From Streptomyces sp. NBC_01241 (GTDB lineage Bacteria > Actinomycetota > Actinomycetes > Streptomycetales > Streptomycetaceae), in assembly GCF_041435435.1 (NCBI RefSeq), contig NZ_CP108494.1, positions 7,846,501-7,910,500 on the forward strand: a stretch of 64,000 nt of DNA, given 5' to 3'. A program made the translations under genes and the position numbers. The notes under the pieces are model-generated. The model saw only the letters and a list, made by a program, of their open reading frames with translations. It was not told the DNA's origin and did no database searches. Positions 52,032 through 62,000 of the stretch are shown here, in pieces. Every line of letters begins with the position of its first letter. Position 1 is the first letter of the stretch.

Positions 52032-53450
52032 ATGACCGGCAGTCGGGACGCCGTGGGGACCGCAGCGGCGGTCAGGAGCGGTGAGGTGGACGCCCGCGCC
52101 GTGGTGGAGGACGCGATCGCGTGCATCGAGCGGCTCAACCCCGAGTACAACGCGGTGATCCACACCCGGTTCGACCGGGCCCTGGAGGAAGTGGACGCGG
52201 GATTGCCCGACGGGCCGCTGCGCGGCGTGCCGGTCCTGATCAAGGATCTCGGCACGGACGTCGCCGGCCTGCCGTCGACCGGCGGCAGCCGCCTCTTCGC
52301 CGAGGGCCTCGCCGCCCGCGACAGCGAGCTCGTGACCCGGTACCGGCGCGCCGGGATGGTCGTGCTCGGCTCCACCAACACCCCCGAACTGGGGCTCAAC
52401 GCCAGTACCGAGCCCGCGTTGTTCGGCCCGACCCGCAATCCGTGGAGCACCGCCCACTCGCCGGGCGGCTCCAGCGGCGGTTCGGCCGTCGCGGTGGCCT
52501 CGGGGATGGTCCCGGTCGCGCACGCCAGCGACGGCGGAGGGTCCATCCGCATCCCGTCGGCGGCCTGCGGTCTGTTCGGTCTCAAGCCCAGCCGTGGCCG
52601 GGTGTCCCCCGCGCCGCGGCCCACCACGCTGTCGGGGCTGGTCTCCGTGCACCACGCCGTCACCACCACGGTGCGGGACAGCGCCCTGCTCCTCGACATC
52701 GCCGCGGGACCGCTCCCGGGGGACGCCTATGCCGCCCCCACGCCCGCCGACTCCTTCGCCGCCCTCGCACGGCGGGAGCCCGGACGTCTGCGGATCGGAC
52801 TGATCACCGCCCTGCCGGACGGCCCCGAGGTGCATCCGGAGCCGGCCGCCGCAGCGATCGCGGCGGCCCGGCTGTGCGAGAGCCTCGGACACGAGGTCGA
52901 GGAGGCGACGGCCGCCTACCGGCCGGCGGATGTCGCCGGTGCCTCGGCCGTGCTGATGGGCAGCGGCCTGGTCGCCCAGATCGACGCCCGCCTCGAACAG
53001 CTCGGCCGGCCGCTGGCCGACGACGACCTCGAACCGTTCACACGGGTGCTCTACGACAGCTACCGGGCCCTCACCGCCGCGGACGTCAGCCGGGCCCTCG
53101 GACGCATGCAGGAGATCGGCTGGGCAGTCGGCGCGGCGTTCTCGACGTACGACGTGCTGCTGAGCCCGACGCTCGCCCGGCCGACGCCCCGGCTCGGCAC
53201 GCTCGACACCAACCGGCCGGAATCGATCTACGAACACGCCTCGGTCTACTCCGCGTTCACCAGCGTCCACAACGTCACCGGCATGCCGGCGATGTCCGTC
53301 CCGCTCGGCCGGGACGGCGACGGGCTGCCGCTGGGCGTCCAGTTCGCCGCCGATCTCGGGGGCGAGGGGCTGCTGCTCTCCCTGGCCGCGCAACTGGAAC
53401 AGGCCGCGCCCTGGCCGGCGGCGCGGGTCCAGGAGGGGCCGGTCACCTGA
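52032..53450 (+). CDS. Amidase-signature hydrolase
   Basis: A 472-residue amidase-signature protein with the catalytic triad visible: K71 in PVLIKDLG, the cis-Ser in SPGGSSGGSAVAVASG (about 147-148) and the nucleophile S171 in ASDGGGSIRIPS. The family hydrolyses amide or sometimes ester bonds. It lies 75 bases after the OYE gene in the same direction as the importer. Hydrolysis of an amide conjugate brought in by the importer is a reasonable inference, but substrate range in this family is wide. GAGGAGAGG precedes the ATG. Confidence 0.92.
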   Translation: MTGSRDAVGTAAAVRSGEVDARAVVEDAIACIERLNPEYNAVIHTRFDRALEEVDAGLPDGPLRGVPVLIKDLGTDVAGLPSTGGSRLFAEGLAARDSELVTRYRRAGMVVLGSTNTPELGLNASTEPALFGPTRNPWSTAHSPGGSSGGSAVAVASGMVPVAHASDGGGSIRIPSAACGLFGLKPSRGRVSPAPRPTTLSGLVSVHHAVTTTVRDSALLLDIAAGPLPGDAYAAPTPADSFAALARREPGRLRIGLITALPDGPEVHPEPAAAAIAAARLCESLGHEVEEATAAYRPADVAGASAVLMGSGLVAQIDARLEQLGRPLADDDLEPFTRVLYDSYRALTAADVSRALGRMQEIGWAVGAAFSTYDVLLSPTLARPTPRLGTLDTNRPESIYEHASVYSAFTSVHNVTGMPAMSVPLGRDGDGLPLGVQFAADLGGEGLLLSLAAQLEQAAPWPAARVQEGPVT

Positions 53451-53583
53451 CGACCCGGTATCGAGACAAACAAAAGCAATACGTCACACATCCCTACCGT
53501 TTCCGGCTCGGACGGCACCGTTTGATTGATCAAAAAGGCGGCGGGTTAGCATATGAGCGCCGCCTAGCTCGAAAGATAAATCT

Positions 53584-55038
53584 GTGACTGTCAATGACGA
53601 CTCGTTCACCAATTGGAACAACCGCGAGGAGATTGCGGAGTCGATGATCCCGATCATCGGGAAGATGCACCGGGAGCGGGACGTGACGGTCCTGCTGCAC
53701 AGCCGCTCCTTGGTGAACAAGTCGGTGGTCAGCATCCTCAAGACCCACCGGTTCGCCCGGCAGATCGCCGGTGAGGAGCTCTCGGTCACCGAGACCATGC
53801 CCTTCCTGCAGGCCCTCACCACGCTGGATCTCGGCCCCTCCCAGATCGACATCGGCATGCTCGCCGCGACCTTCAAGAGCGACGACCGCGGTCTCTCGGT
53901 CGAGGAGTTCACCGCCAAGGCCGTCGCCGGCGCCACGGGTGCCAACAAGATCGAGCGTCCCCAGGGCCGCGACGTCGTCCTCTACGGCTTCGGCCGCATC
54001 GGCCGCCTCGTCGCCCGCCTGCTCATCGAGAAGGCCGGCTCCGGCAACGGGCTGCGGCTGCGCGCCATCGTCGTCCGCGGGGGCGGCGGCCGGGCCGACG
54101 AGGACCTCGTCAAGCGTGCCTCGCTGCTGCGCCGCGACTCGATCCACGGCCAGTTCCAGGGCACGATCACCGTCGACGAGGCGACCAGCACCATCGTCGC
54201 CAACGGCAACGAGATCAAGGTGATCTACGCCAACGACCCGTCGGAGGTCGACTACACGGCGTACGGCATCAAGGACGCCATCCTCATTGACAACACCGGC
54301 AAGTGGCGCGACCGCGAGGGCCTGTCGCAGCACCTGCGCCCCGGCATCGACAAGGTCGTCCTGACCGCTCCGGGCAAGGGCGACGTCCCCAACATCGTGC
54401 ACGGCGTCAACCACGATGCGATCAAGCCGGACGAGCAGATCCTGTCCTGCGCCTCCTGCACCACCAACGCGATCGTCCCGCCGCTGAAGGCGATGGCGGA
54501 CGAGTACGGCGTGCTCCGCGGCCACGTGGAGACCGTCCACTCGTTCACCAACGACCAGAACCTGCTGGACAATTACCACAAGGCCGACCGGCGCGGCCGC
54601 TCGGCGCCGCTCAACATGGTCATCACCGAGACCGGTGCAGCGTCCGCCGTCGCCAAGGCGCTGCCCGACCTCAAGGCGCCGATCACCGGCAGCTCGATCC
54701 GCGTCCCGGTGCCGGACGTCTCGATCGCGATCCTCAGCCTGCGGCTGGGCCGTGAGGCCACCCGCGAAGAGGTCCTCGACTACCTCCGCGATGTGTCGCT
54801 GACCTCGCCGCTCAAGCGCCAGATCGACTTCACCACCGCCCCCGACGCGGTGTCGAGCGACTTCATCGGCTCGCGACACGCCTCGATCGTCGATGCCGGT
54901 GCCACCAAGGTCGAGGGCGACAACGCGATCCTCTACCTCTGGTACGACAACGAGTTCGGCTACTCCTGCCAGGTCATCCGGGTCGTCCAGCACGTGTCCG
55001 GCGTGGAGTACCCGACCTACCCGGTCCCGCGGGTCTGA
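53584..55038 (+). CDS. gap: Glyceraldehyde-3-phosphate dehydrogenase, long form
   Basis: A 484-residue GAPDH with an extra N-terminal region of about 125 residues, a form found in many actinomycetes. The NAD motif is GFGRIGR (about 135-141) and the catalytic cysteine C292 lies in SCASCTTNAIVPP; the end has LWYDNEFGYSCQVIRVVQHV. It is a central-metabolism gene not related to the steroid block and marks the right border of that island. The GTG start at 53584 is preceded by a weak GAAAGA ribosome site. A promoter-like TAGCAT (53547-53552) is followed by a GC-rich imperfect repeat. Confidence 0.93.
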   Translation: MTVNDDSFTNWNNREEIAESMIPIIGKMHRERDVTVLLHSRSLVNKSVVSILKTHRFARQIAGEELSVTETMPFLQALTTLDLGPSQIDIGMLAATFKSDDRGLSVEEFTAKAVAGATGANKIERPQGRDVVLYGFGRIGRLVARLLIEKAGSGNGLRLRAIVVRGGGGRADEDLVKRASLLRRDSIHGQFQGTITVDEATSTIVANGNEIKVIYANDPSEVDYTAYGIKDAILIDNTGKWRDREGLSQHLRPGIDKVVLTAPGKGDVPNIVHGVNHDAIKPDEQILSCASCTTNAIVPPLKAMADEYGVLRGHVETVHSFTNDQNLLDNYHKADRRGRSAPLNMVITETGAASAVAKALPDLKAPITGSSIRVPVPDVSIAILSLRLGREATREEVLDYLRDVSLTSPLKRQIDFTTAPDAVSSDFIGSRHASIVDAGATKVEGDNAILYLWYDNEFGYSCQVIRVVQHVSGVEYPTYPVPRV

Positions 55039-55045
55039 TCCCGAC

Positions 55046-55140
55046 GTGTAGGTTCCGCGTTCTGATGGACACTGTCCATGCAAGATGGACAGCGATTGGG
55101 CACTTTCGCCATTCCGTGGGCACTGACTGCGGTCAGTGAG
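55046..55140. repeat. Copy 1 of a structured repeat flanking the mobile zone
   Basis: A 95-bp segment beginning GTGTAGGTTCCGCGTT is repeated in diverged form at 58478-58570. It contains a hairpin TGTCCAT-GCAAG-ATGGACA and a terminal CACTGAC-TGCG-GTCAGTG. The two copies lie either side of the IS region. No gene is seen between gap (55038) and the VOC gene (55200). Confidence 0.65.
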
Positions 55141-55199
55141 GTCTTCTCGGCAACGTGACAGTTGCGGAGTGTGACGGGGTGCGGGTGCCCGCTCGCGGC

Positions 55200-55595
55200 C
55201 TAGTTCTGCGGTGCCAGGGTGCGCAGGACGTCGAACTCGTTGCCCTCGGGGTCTGCCATGACCACCCAGTTTCGGTCTGAGCCCTGGCCCACATCAGTCT
55301 TGGTGGCGCCGAGGCCGAGCAATCTGGTCACCTCGTCCTCGGTGCTACCGTCGATCGGGCTGACGTCGAGGTGAAGCCGGTTCTTCACGGTCTTGCCCTC
55401 GGGCACCTGGATGAACAGCAGGGTGGGCGGCATCTGGCGGGCCCGAACATCCTCGACGGTCGGCACCCAGGAGCCGATCTCGACCTTGCCCTCGCTCCGG
55501 TCGATCACCTTGAAGTCCAGGACCTCGCACCAAAAGGCCGCGAGCCTCTCCGGATCGTGGCAGTCAACGGCCAACTCGGTGAACCTACTTGTCAT
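55200..55595 (-). CDS. VOC (glyoxalase/bleomycin-resistance) family protein
   Basis: A 131-residue single VOC-fold protein: FTELAVDCHDPERLAAFWCE, NRLHLDVSP, and VVMADPEGNEFDVLRTL. The metal-site residues of such proteins (H11-equivalent D, H, E) are partly kept. Function unknown; members include resistance and lyase proteins. Ends in the last codon before a non-coding stretch carrying repeat copy 1. No clear tie to the steroid genes. Confidence 0.88.
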   Translation of the reverse strand: MTSRFTELAVDCHDPERLAAFWCEVLDFKVIDRSEGKVEIGSWVPTVEDVRARQMPPTLLFIQVPEGKTVKNRLHLDVSPIDGSTEDEVTRLLGLGATKTDVGQGSDRNWVVMADPEGNEFDVLRTLAPQN

Positions 55596-55711
55596 GACTC
55601 TCCCAGATAGTGCGGACAGGGCTCAGAGTATGCCGCCCGTCCGACAGATCCGAGATCTTCCTGACTAGGGTGCGTTTCAGAAGTGGATCTCGATGTGTCA
55701 AGATCCACTTC

Positions 55712-56586
55712 ATGGGGAGGCATGATCTGACGAATGCACAGTGGGCGAAGCTGGAGCCGCTGCTCCCGGTCGGAAGCAAGCCTGGACGGCCGCCGGTCCG
55801 CACCAAGCGACAGTTGATAGACGGCATACGCTGGCGCACTCGCGCCGGTGCTCCCTGGCGGGACGTGCCTGAGCGGTATGGCCCGTGGGAGACGGTGTAC
55901 GGACTGTTCCGGCGTTGGCAGCGGGACGGCACCTGGCATCGCATCTTCGAGCAACTGCAGGCCCGGGCCGACGCCGAGGGGCTGATCACCTGGGACGTCT
56001 CGGTGGACTCGACTATCGCCCGTGCCCACCAGCATGCGGCGGGTGCCCGCAAAAAGGGGATCTGCAGGTCGAGCCGCCGGGTGGCGTCTTCACCGAGCCT
56101 GACGACCATGGGCTCGGACGTTCCCGGGGCGGCCTGACGACCAAGCTCCACCTGGCGGTCGAGCAGGCGCAGAAGCCGATGTCACTGGTGATCACGGCCG
56201 GGCAGCGCGGTGACTCCCCGCAGTTCCAGGTGGTCCTGGACCGTATCCGGGTGCCCAGGCTCGGGCCGGGCCGGCCTCGCACCCGGCCGGACAAGGTTCG
56301 TGCCGACAAGGCGTACGGCTCCCGCGCGAACCGCGCCTACCTGCGCAAGCGCGGTATCCGCTGCACGATCCCGGAGAAGCGTGACCAGATCGCCAACCGC
56401 AAGAAACGCGGCCCTCACGGCGGTCGGCCGCCGAAGTTCGACAAGGCCGACTACAAAGAGCGCCACGCGGTGGAGTGCGGAATCAACCGCCTCAAGCGGC
56501 ACCGCGCGGTCGCCACGAGATACGACAAGCTCGCCGTCCGCTACGAAGCGACCGTTCTGGTCGCAGCTATCAACGAGTGGCTGTGA
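55712..56586 (+). CDS. IS5-family transposase, two frames joined by probable -1 frameshift
   Basis: The first frame (ATG 55712) reads MGRHDLTNAQWAKLEPLLPV and runs to 56137 with the first DDE Asp in WDVSVDSTIARAHQHAAG. The second frame continues QVEPPGGVFTEPDDHGLGRS, KVRADKAYGSRANRAYLRK (second Asp) and ERHAVECGINRLKRHRAVAT (Glu) to 56586. They join by a -1 slip at the run AAAAAGGGG (56051-56059), the arrangement expected for programmed frameshifting in this IS group. The fused product is about 291 residues with a complete DDE triad, so the element may be active. Confidence 0.88.
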
Positions 56587-56616
56587 CCAGCATCCTCATG
56601 CTCGTCCTGGTGGCTT

Positions 56617-57060
56617 TCACTGGTCTTCGGTGTCGAATGCCTGGGCCACGGCGAGGCTGTCCTCGTAGATATGGTGCCGGGTGACCAAGCCGTCTTCGAA
56701 GGTGAGGTGCATAGCAAACCGCGCGCGATACGCACGTCCGGTGGACCGAGCGGTCTGGCGAATCTCGCCGATCACGACTGCGTCGTTTCCGTCGATGAGG
56801 ATGCGCTCAACCTCAGTCGCCACCTGCTCCGGCACGTGGTGCTCGGCAAGTTCGCGATAGTGGGCGGCCGCGTCGGCCCGGGTGGACCGATGACGGATCC
56901 AGGGCGTGGCAGTACGACCGTGCTCGGCCTCCGGCCAGTTCAGCTTCCAATCGCCCCGCTCGGCGTACAGCTCGGCGATGCGCTCGGGGTCGCCCTCACC
57001 AATCCTGCGCAGTAACTCCTCAACCGCGGTCCGTGTGTTCGTAGATGTGGCTACGCACAT
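56617..57060 (-). CDS. SnoaL-like (NTF2-fold) protein inside the IS element
   Basis: A 147-residue protein: EELLRRIGEGDPERIAELYA, then WKLNWPEAEHGRTATPWI, RSTRADAAAHYRELAEHHVP and FAMHLTFEDGLVTRHHIYED. This is the SnoaL-like ketosteroid-isomerase/limonene-epoxide-hydrolase fold. GGAGGGG lies six bases before the ATG at 57060. It sits between the transposase and the right terminal repeat, facing inward, so it is a passenger gene. It is not a recent copy of the SnoaL-like gene at 39182. Confidence 0.85.
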   Translation of the reverse strand: MCVATSTNTRTAVEELLRRIGEGDPERIAELYAERGDWKLNWPEAEHGRTATPWIRHRSTRADAAAHYRELAEHHVPEQVATEVERILIDGNDAVVIGEIRQTARSTGRAYRARFAMHLTFEDGLVTRHHIYEDSLAVAQAFDTEDQ

Positions 57061-57295
57061 GATTGGCCCCTCCGTATGGTCCGCGTCCTGCTCACGCGGC
57101 GAGATCACCAACCTAGCCCGCACAGTCCGGGCGAGACGATTACCTCCTGAGTAAGGCAACGCATCATAAAGATCCACTTTCGAAACGCACCCTAGGGACA
57201 TCAGACGGGCTTGACCCGGCATCAGATACGCGAGAAGCCCGTGGTAGGAACAGGTCTGCGGAGAACAGGTTCCGGGGTCCGAGAGGCTTCACGCG

Positions 57296-58120
57296 TTGAC
57301 CAGTGTCACCTACACCGGCGTGCTCGATGTCAGCCGGGCCACTGCTGAGGCCCTCGCGAAGCTGCTGCTCGAACACCGTGAGCGTCTCGGGACCCGCAAG
57401 GGCACCCGCGCCCTGGGTCCGTTCAAACAGAGCGTGTTGATCCTGCGCTGGTTCCTGGACGGTGCCCGGCTGACTCAACTTGCCCGCGACAACCGGATCT
57501 CCGTCCCGACGGCCTACCGCTACCTCCACGAAGGGCTGACCGTGCTCGCCGACCAAGCCCCGGACCTGTCCACCGCACTGGAGCGCGCGGCCGCAGCCGG
57601 CTTTACACACCTCAACCTCGACGGCACCGTCATCCGTACCGATCGCGTCGCCGCCCCCGGCCCGAACAAGGCCGACCTGTGGTGGTCGGGCAAGCACAAG
57701 CACCACGGCGGCAACGTCCAGGTCATTTCCGCACCCGACGGCTGGCCGCTCTGGGTCTCGCCGGTCCGGCCCGGCCGCGAGCACGACACCACCTGCGCCC
57801 GTACCCACGGCCTGATCGCCGCCCTGAACCGGCTCGCCGACACCCTCGACATCCCCACCCTGACCGACCTCGGCTACCAGAACGCCGGGGCCGGCCTCCG
57901 CCACCCGGTCAAAAAGCCCAAGGGCGGCGAACTCACCGATGACGCCAAGGCGTTCAACTCCGTCATCCGAGGCGTCCACGGCGTGGCCGAACGCGCCAAC
58001 GCCCTGCTCAAGGTGACCTTCAAGGCTCTGCGCAGGGTCAGCCTCGACCCCAAGGCGATCACCCGGATCACCCGCGCTGCCCTCGTCCTGCTCCAGATGG
58101 AACACGGCCGCACCATCTGA
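57296..58120 (+). CDS. IS5-family-like transposase (DDE_Tnp_4 type), intact
   Basis: A 274-residue protein with an N-terminal helix-turn-helix (KQSVLILRWFLDGARLTQLA, then SVPTAYRYLHEGL) and a DDE domain: first Asp in HLNLDGTVIRTD, second in LTDLGYQNAGAG, Glu in GVAERANALLKVTF. This is the Streptomyces IS112/IS1647-like sort. The TTG start follows GAGAGG. I could not fix its terminal repeats: GGGCTTGACCCGG at 57208 and the region around 58150 are only weakly inverted. It begins 105 bases after the first IS element's end. Confidence 0.85.
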   Translation: MTSVTYTGVLDVSRATAEALAKLLLEHRERLGTRKGTRALGPFKQSVLILRWFLDGARLTQLARDNRISVPTAYRYLHEGLTVLADQAPDLSTALERAAAAGFTHLNLDGTVIRTDRVAAPGPNKADLWWSGKHKHHGGNVQVISAPDGWPLWVSPVRPGREHDTTCARTHGLIAALNRLADTLDIPTLTDLGYQNAGAGLRHPVKKPKGGELTDDAKAFNSVIRGVHGVAERANALLKVTFKALRRVSLDPKAITRITRAALVLLQMEHGRTI

Positions 58121-58994
58121 ACGAAGATCACGAACCGTCACGAGACGTTACCGAGAAGGGCTCAATCTCGGACATCTCTGGTTTCGCAGCGCTGCAACCT
58201 CACCGTCGGCGAACTCGCCTACTACCGCGTTGCTGCTCACCTGAGCCGCCACCTCTGACAGCCTTGAGTCGAGATGGGGTGCGGAACCCACATGGAGGGT
58301 CGAATGGTGGACAAGTCCAGCAGGATAGAGCCGCCTCTCTTGTCACTCGCCGTGACGGCGAACCTTCAGCCATTGCGGCGATTGCTCACGGAAGCACTAC
58401 GCATCCGGTGCTCATTTCGCGCGGAAGACCCTGTTTCTGCAGGTCTCTGTGCTCACGAGGTCGCGGATCCTACACCGGTGTAGGTTCCGCGTTTCGATGG
58501 ACAAGGTCCCATGAAATGGGCAACGGATGAGCAATTTCACGGTTCTGCGGTCACTGACTACTCTCAGTAACTGCTGTCGTCCATATGGCGATCAAGAGTC
58601 CAGCCGCTTCCAGCAGGAAGCGCGCGTTGGCCATGACATCGATCCGGTACGACGATGCCTCGGTGCGTGAAGTCACGTGAATCGTCGCCGGGCTGACGAC
58701 CGCCGCGGCGAAGAAGGCATCCGGGATGTCTACGCCCCGATCCTGGAGGCACGGGAGCCTGACGGCTACCGCGCATCCGACGTGTGACATAGGCGGTTAG
58801 AGGGTTACAGCACAGATCTGGTTGCCTGCCTGAGACAGGTTGTGTCTGGAAACACCCCAACCCTCTTGTCGCGTGAGGTAGATCACCGCTCACACCGGGT
58901 AACTGGCGCCTACTTTCTCACAGTTGCCCCGAGTTTGGGCTTTCCTCCCTCGATGTGTTCATGACTTCACCATCACTTGGTGTAGCTGTGAATA
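58121..58994. other. Gene-poor stretch between transposase and secreted protein gene
   Basis: Besides repeat copy 2 (58478-58570) this stretch holds only short uncertain frames: 58274-58483 (+, 69 residues, MGCGTHMEGRMVDKSSRIEP at its start) and 58551-58790 (-, 79 residues, with YRIDVMANARFLLEAAGLLI). Neither matches a family I know and both look like remnants. A 16-bp palindrome CCTACACCGGTGTAGG (58469-58484) marks the start of repeat copy 2. Confidence 0.5.
58478..58570. repeat. Copy 2 of the structured repeat flanking the mobile zone
   Basis: It begins GTGTAGGTTCCGCGTT like copy 1 at 55046, then diverges to roughly two-thirds identity. The hairpin is kept with different bases (CCCAT-GAA-ATGGG here, TGTCCAT-GCAAG-ATGGACA there), and the final ACTGA...TCAGT pairing is kept. 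Both copies point the same way. Confidence 0.65.
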
Positions 58995-59009
58995 ATGGGA
59001 GGGGAAACC

Positions 59010-62000
59010 GTGACCGATCCTTTGTCCGTGCCGCGGCGCGGGCGGGTGCGGCCCGTAGGAAGAACCCTGCGCTGGGTAGCGGGAACTCTCAGCCTGGCGG
59101 TGTCCGCCGCTCTGCTCAACGGCGTGAGCTCCGCGGCTGAAGCGCCGGACCATCCTGCTGCTGAGAACGAAGCTCCGGTGACGCAGGCGGCAGACCTCGC
59201 TTCCGCGCGTGCTGCTGCGCGTCTGTCGGGAAAGCGAGTGGAGGCCCTGTCGGAGCGCACGGAGGCGTCTACGACGTGGGTGAACAAGGACGGGTCGCTG
59301 ACAACTGAGGTTTCCGCGGGTCCTGTTCGGTTCTATGACCAGGATGCCGGCTCGTGGCGTGGCATCGATGTGAATCTTGCCCGCGGTTCCGATGGTTCCG
59401 TTGAGGCCAAGGCGCACCCCCACGGTCTGAAGCTTTCAGGGGGAGCCGGCCGTCCGGCTGCGTCGCTCGAGGCGGCGCAGCAGGCCGCGGCCACGGACCT
59501 GGTGACGCTGGGCGAGGATGATCAGCGGATCACCCTGCAGTGGAAGGGCGGGCTGCCTGCGCCGGACCCGTGCCGAGTACGTGAACGCGGTGCCGGGCGC
59601 GGACGTGGTGGTCGAGGCGACACGTACCGGGTTCGAGCAGTTCGTCGAGATCAAGCAGCGTCCCGAGGTCGACAACTACAGCTACACGTTGCCGTTGAAG
59701 GCCAAGGGTCTGAAGGCGAAGCAACTCACTGACGGCAGCGTGCTGTTCACCGACAACAAGAACAAGAAGCGGGCCGTCATGCCAGCCCCGGTGATGTGGG
59801 ACGCCGGCGTCGACCAGCGGTCGGGTGAGCACACGCACACGGCCAGGGTCGGTCTGACGGTGGTGCAGAAGGGCTCGTCCGTCGACCTGCTGGTCACCCC
59901 GGACGTCGAGTTCCTCTCCGACCCCGCAACCCAGTACCCGGTCACCATTGACCCGTCCACATCGGCGCTGTCCAACGTCTTCGCCACCTATGTGCAGCAG
60001 GGGGTGACGGTCGACCAGTCGACAGACAAGGAGCTGGACTTCGGCAACCCGGGCACGAAGAACGCGGACGGCACCCCGCGCACCGCGCAGACCTTCATCT
60101 CCTGGAACACCACGCCGTTTCAGGACGCGCTGGTCCTGAACGCGAAGCTGTCCTTGTACAACTTCCACTCGGGCAACACCGACTGCAAGGCCTACCCGTG
60201 GGAGGTGTGGGCCTCCGGGGCCGCTTCCACCTCCAGCCGGTGGACCAACCGCCCGACGATGACGGCGAAGAAGGCTACCTCCACCGAGACGCGCGGCAAT
60301 TCGGCGTGCACGAGCACCCAGCCGACGGGCTGGATCAACGCCGATGTGACCACGCTGGCGCAGGAATGGGCGTCGGCCAAGGCCACCCGCGGCCACATGG
60401 GCATCAGGGCCTCCGACGAGTCGGTGGTGGCGCAGTGGAAGCGCGTCAACTCCGCCAACGCGGCCTCGAACCCGCCGAAGCTGGTGGTCAACTACAACTA
60501 CCGGCCTCGTACGGGCACCAAGCAGCAGGCGGGCCCGCCGTACACGCAGGACAAGACGGGCACCTGGCGCGTCGACACGACGACCCCCACCTTGAGGGAC
60601 ACGTTCACCGACCCGGACGGTGACAAGGTCAACGGCACCTTCCAGATCTTCGATGACGCGACCAACAAACAGGTCGGAGAAGTCCTGGTCTCCCCGTTCG
60701 TGGCCAGCGGAACGCCGGCAGAAGTCAAGGTGCCGGCCGGGCAGCTCCAGCACGGGCGCACTTACCGGTTCCGGACGAATCCCTACGACGGTACGCACTA
60801 CAACCTGGAATGGTCGCCGTGGGCGAAATTCAGTGTGAGTCCTCTGCCCGGTATCCCGCAGGACCTGCAGGCCGGGGCCGAGCAGACACTGACCCCGATC
60901 CTGTCGGCCGTGGTCACCGACCCCGCCCAGGGAAGGGTGAGCAGTGAGTTCACGCTGAAGGATGCTGCGGGGGCTCCGATTCCGGGGCTCACCCTGAAGC
61001 CGGTGTGGACGGACAGCGGATACCGGTCCGCCGTGCAGATCCCCGACGGGGTACTCACCGACGGTGCCACGTACTACTGGAACGTCCGAGCCTGCACATC
61101 GGTCGGCTGCTCACCATGGTCGGCGCTGCAGAAGCTCACCGTGCGTGTGCGGACCCTGCCCGTCCCCGAGTCCAAGACCCTGACCCTCACCGATGGCCGG
61201 CTCGCCGCCTCATCCGCTGCTACGGACTGCGACGACGCGTGCCCTGCCATCCTTGATGGGAAGATCCTCGCTGGCCGGGCCGACGGGCACGACTGGGCCA
61301 CGTGGATCAAGGCGGACCTGTCGTCCCTGCCCCGCGGGTCCTTTGTGACCGCGGCCAAGCTGTCCCTCACACGCGCCGACTGCACCACCGGGTGCACGGC
61401 CCAGAAGTTCGACCTGTTCGAGCTCGCCACTGCGTGGTCTCCGTCGCAGAGCGGGAAGGAGCTGCTCGCCGCCGCAAGCGTCGACAGCTACAGCTCCGGT
61501 GAAGAACTCACCGCCACCGAACTGGGCCCCCTGGTGCAGTCATGGACCGAACTGGAGGACAACACCGGTCTGCTGCTACGAGCAGTAGGCGAAGCACCGG
61601 GTGCGGCTTACTACTCGGCCTCGGCCGGCGACGCGACGAAGCGGCCTCAGCTCACCATCGAGTACGTCCTGCCGTCCGCTCCGGGCCCGGTCGAGGACAT
61701 CGCCGTCAGTGCCGGCGACAAGGGGCTGCTGGCCCGGTGGAACCCGCCGCTCAGCGGTGGGGCCGCTGGTGAGGAGACCGGCTACACGGTGAAGGTGGAG
61801 ACAACGGAGGGCTGGTCGTGGCCGAGGTCGAGAGCACCGTGCCCCGCGCGGTAGTCACCGGCCTGGACAACTCCCGCGCCTACCGGGTCGCGGTCACGGC
61901 ACACAACACCTTCGGCAACGGGCCTGTTTCGCGCTCCGCGCTCTCCCAGCCGACTGCGGTCTCCGGCGGCCCGGACCTATACAAGACGTACGTGCAGGAC

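Larger units (their letters stand above)
55669..57191. mobile_element. IS5-family (IS427-like) element with passenger gene
   Basis: Outer ends are near-perfect inverted repeats: counting in from the CTAG flanks, the left reads CTAGGGTGCGTTTC-AG-AAGTGGATCT (55665-55690) and the right, reversed, CTAGGGTGCGTTTC-GA-AAGTGGATCT (57170-57195), differing at two bases of 26. CTAG stands at both borders (55665-55668, 57192-57195) and could be the target duplication; TA is equally possible because the site is symmetric. Inside are a frameshifting transposase and, unusually, a SnoaL-like gene on the other strand. A 9-bp hairpin (55682-55690 with 55701-55709) precedes the transposase ATG. Confidence 0.88.

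Noticed and set aside
57196..58260. Terminal inverted repeats for the second transposase
   Set aside because: Candidate ends near 57208 and 58150 match at only about two-thirds of positions, so I did not assign element borders.
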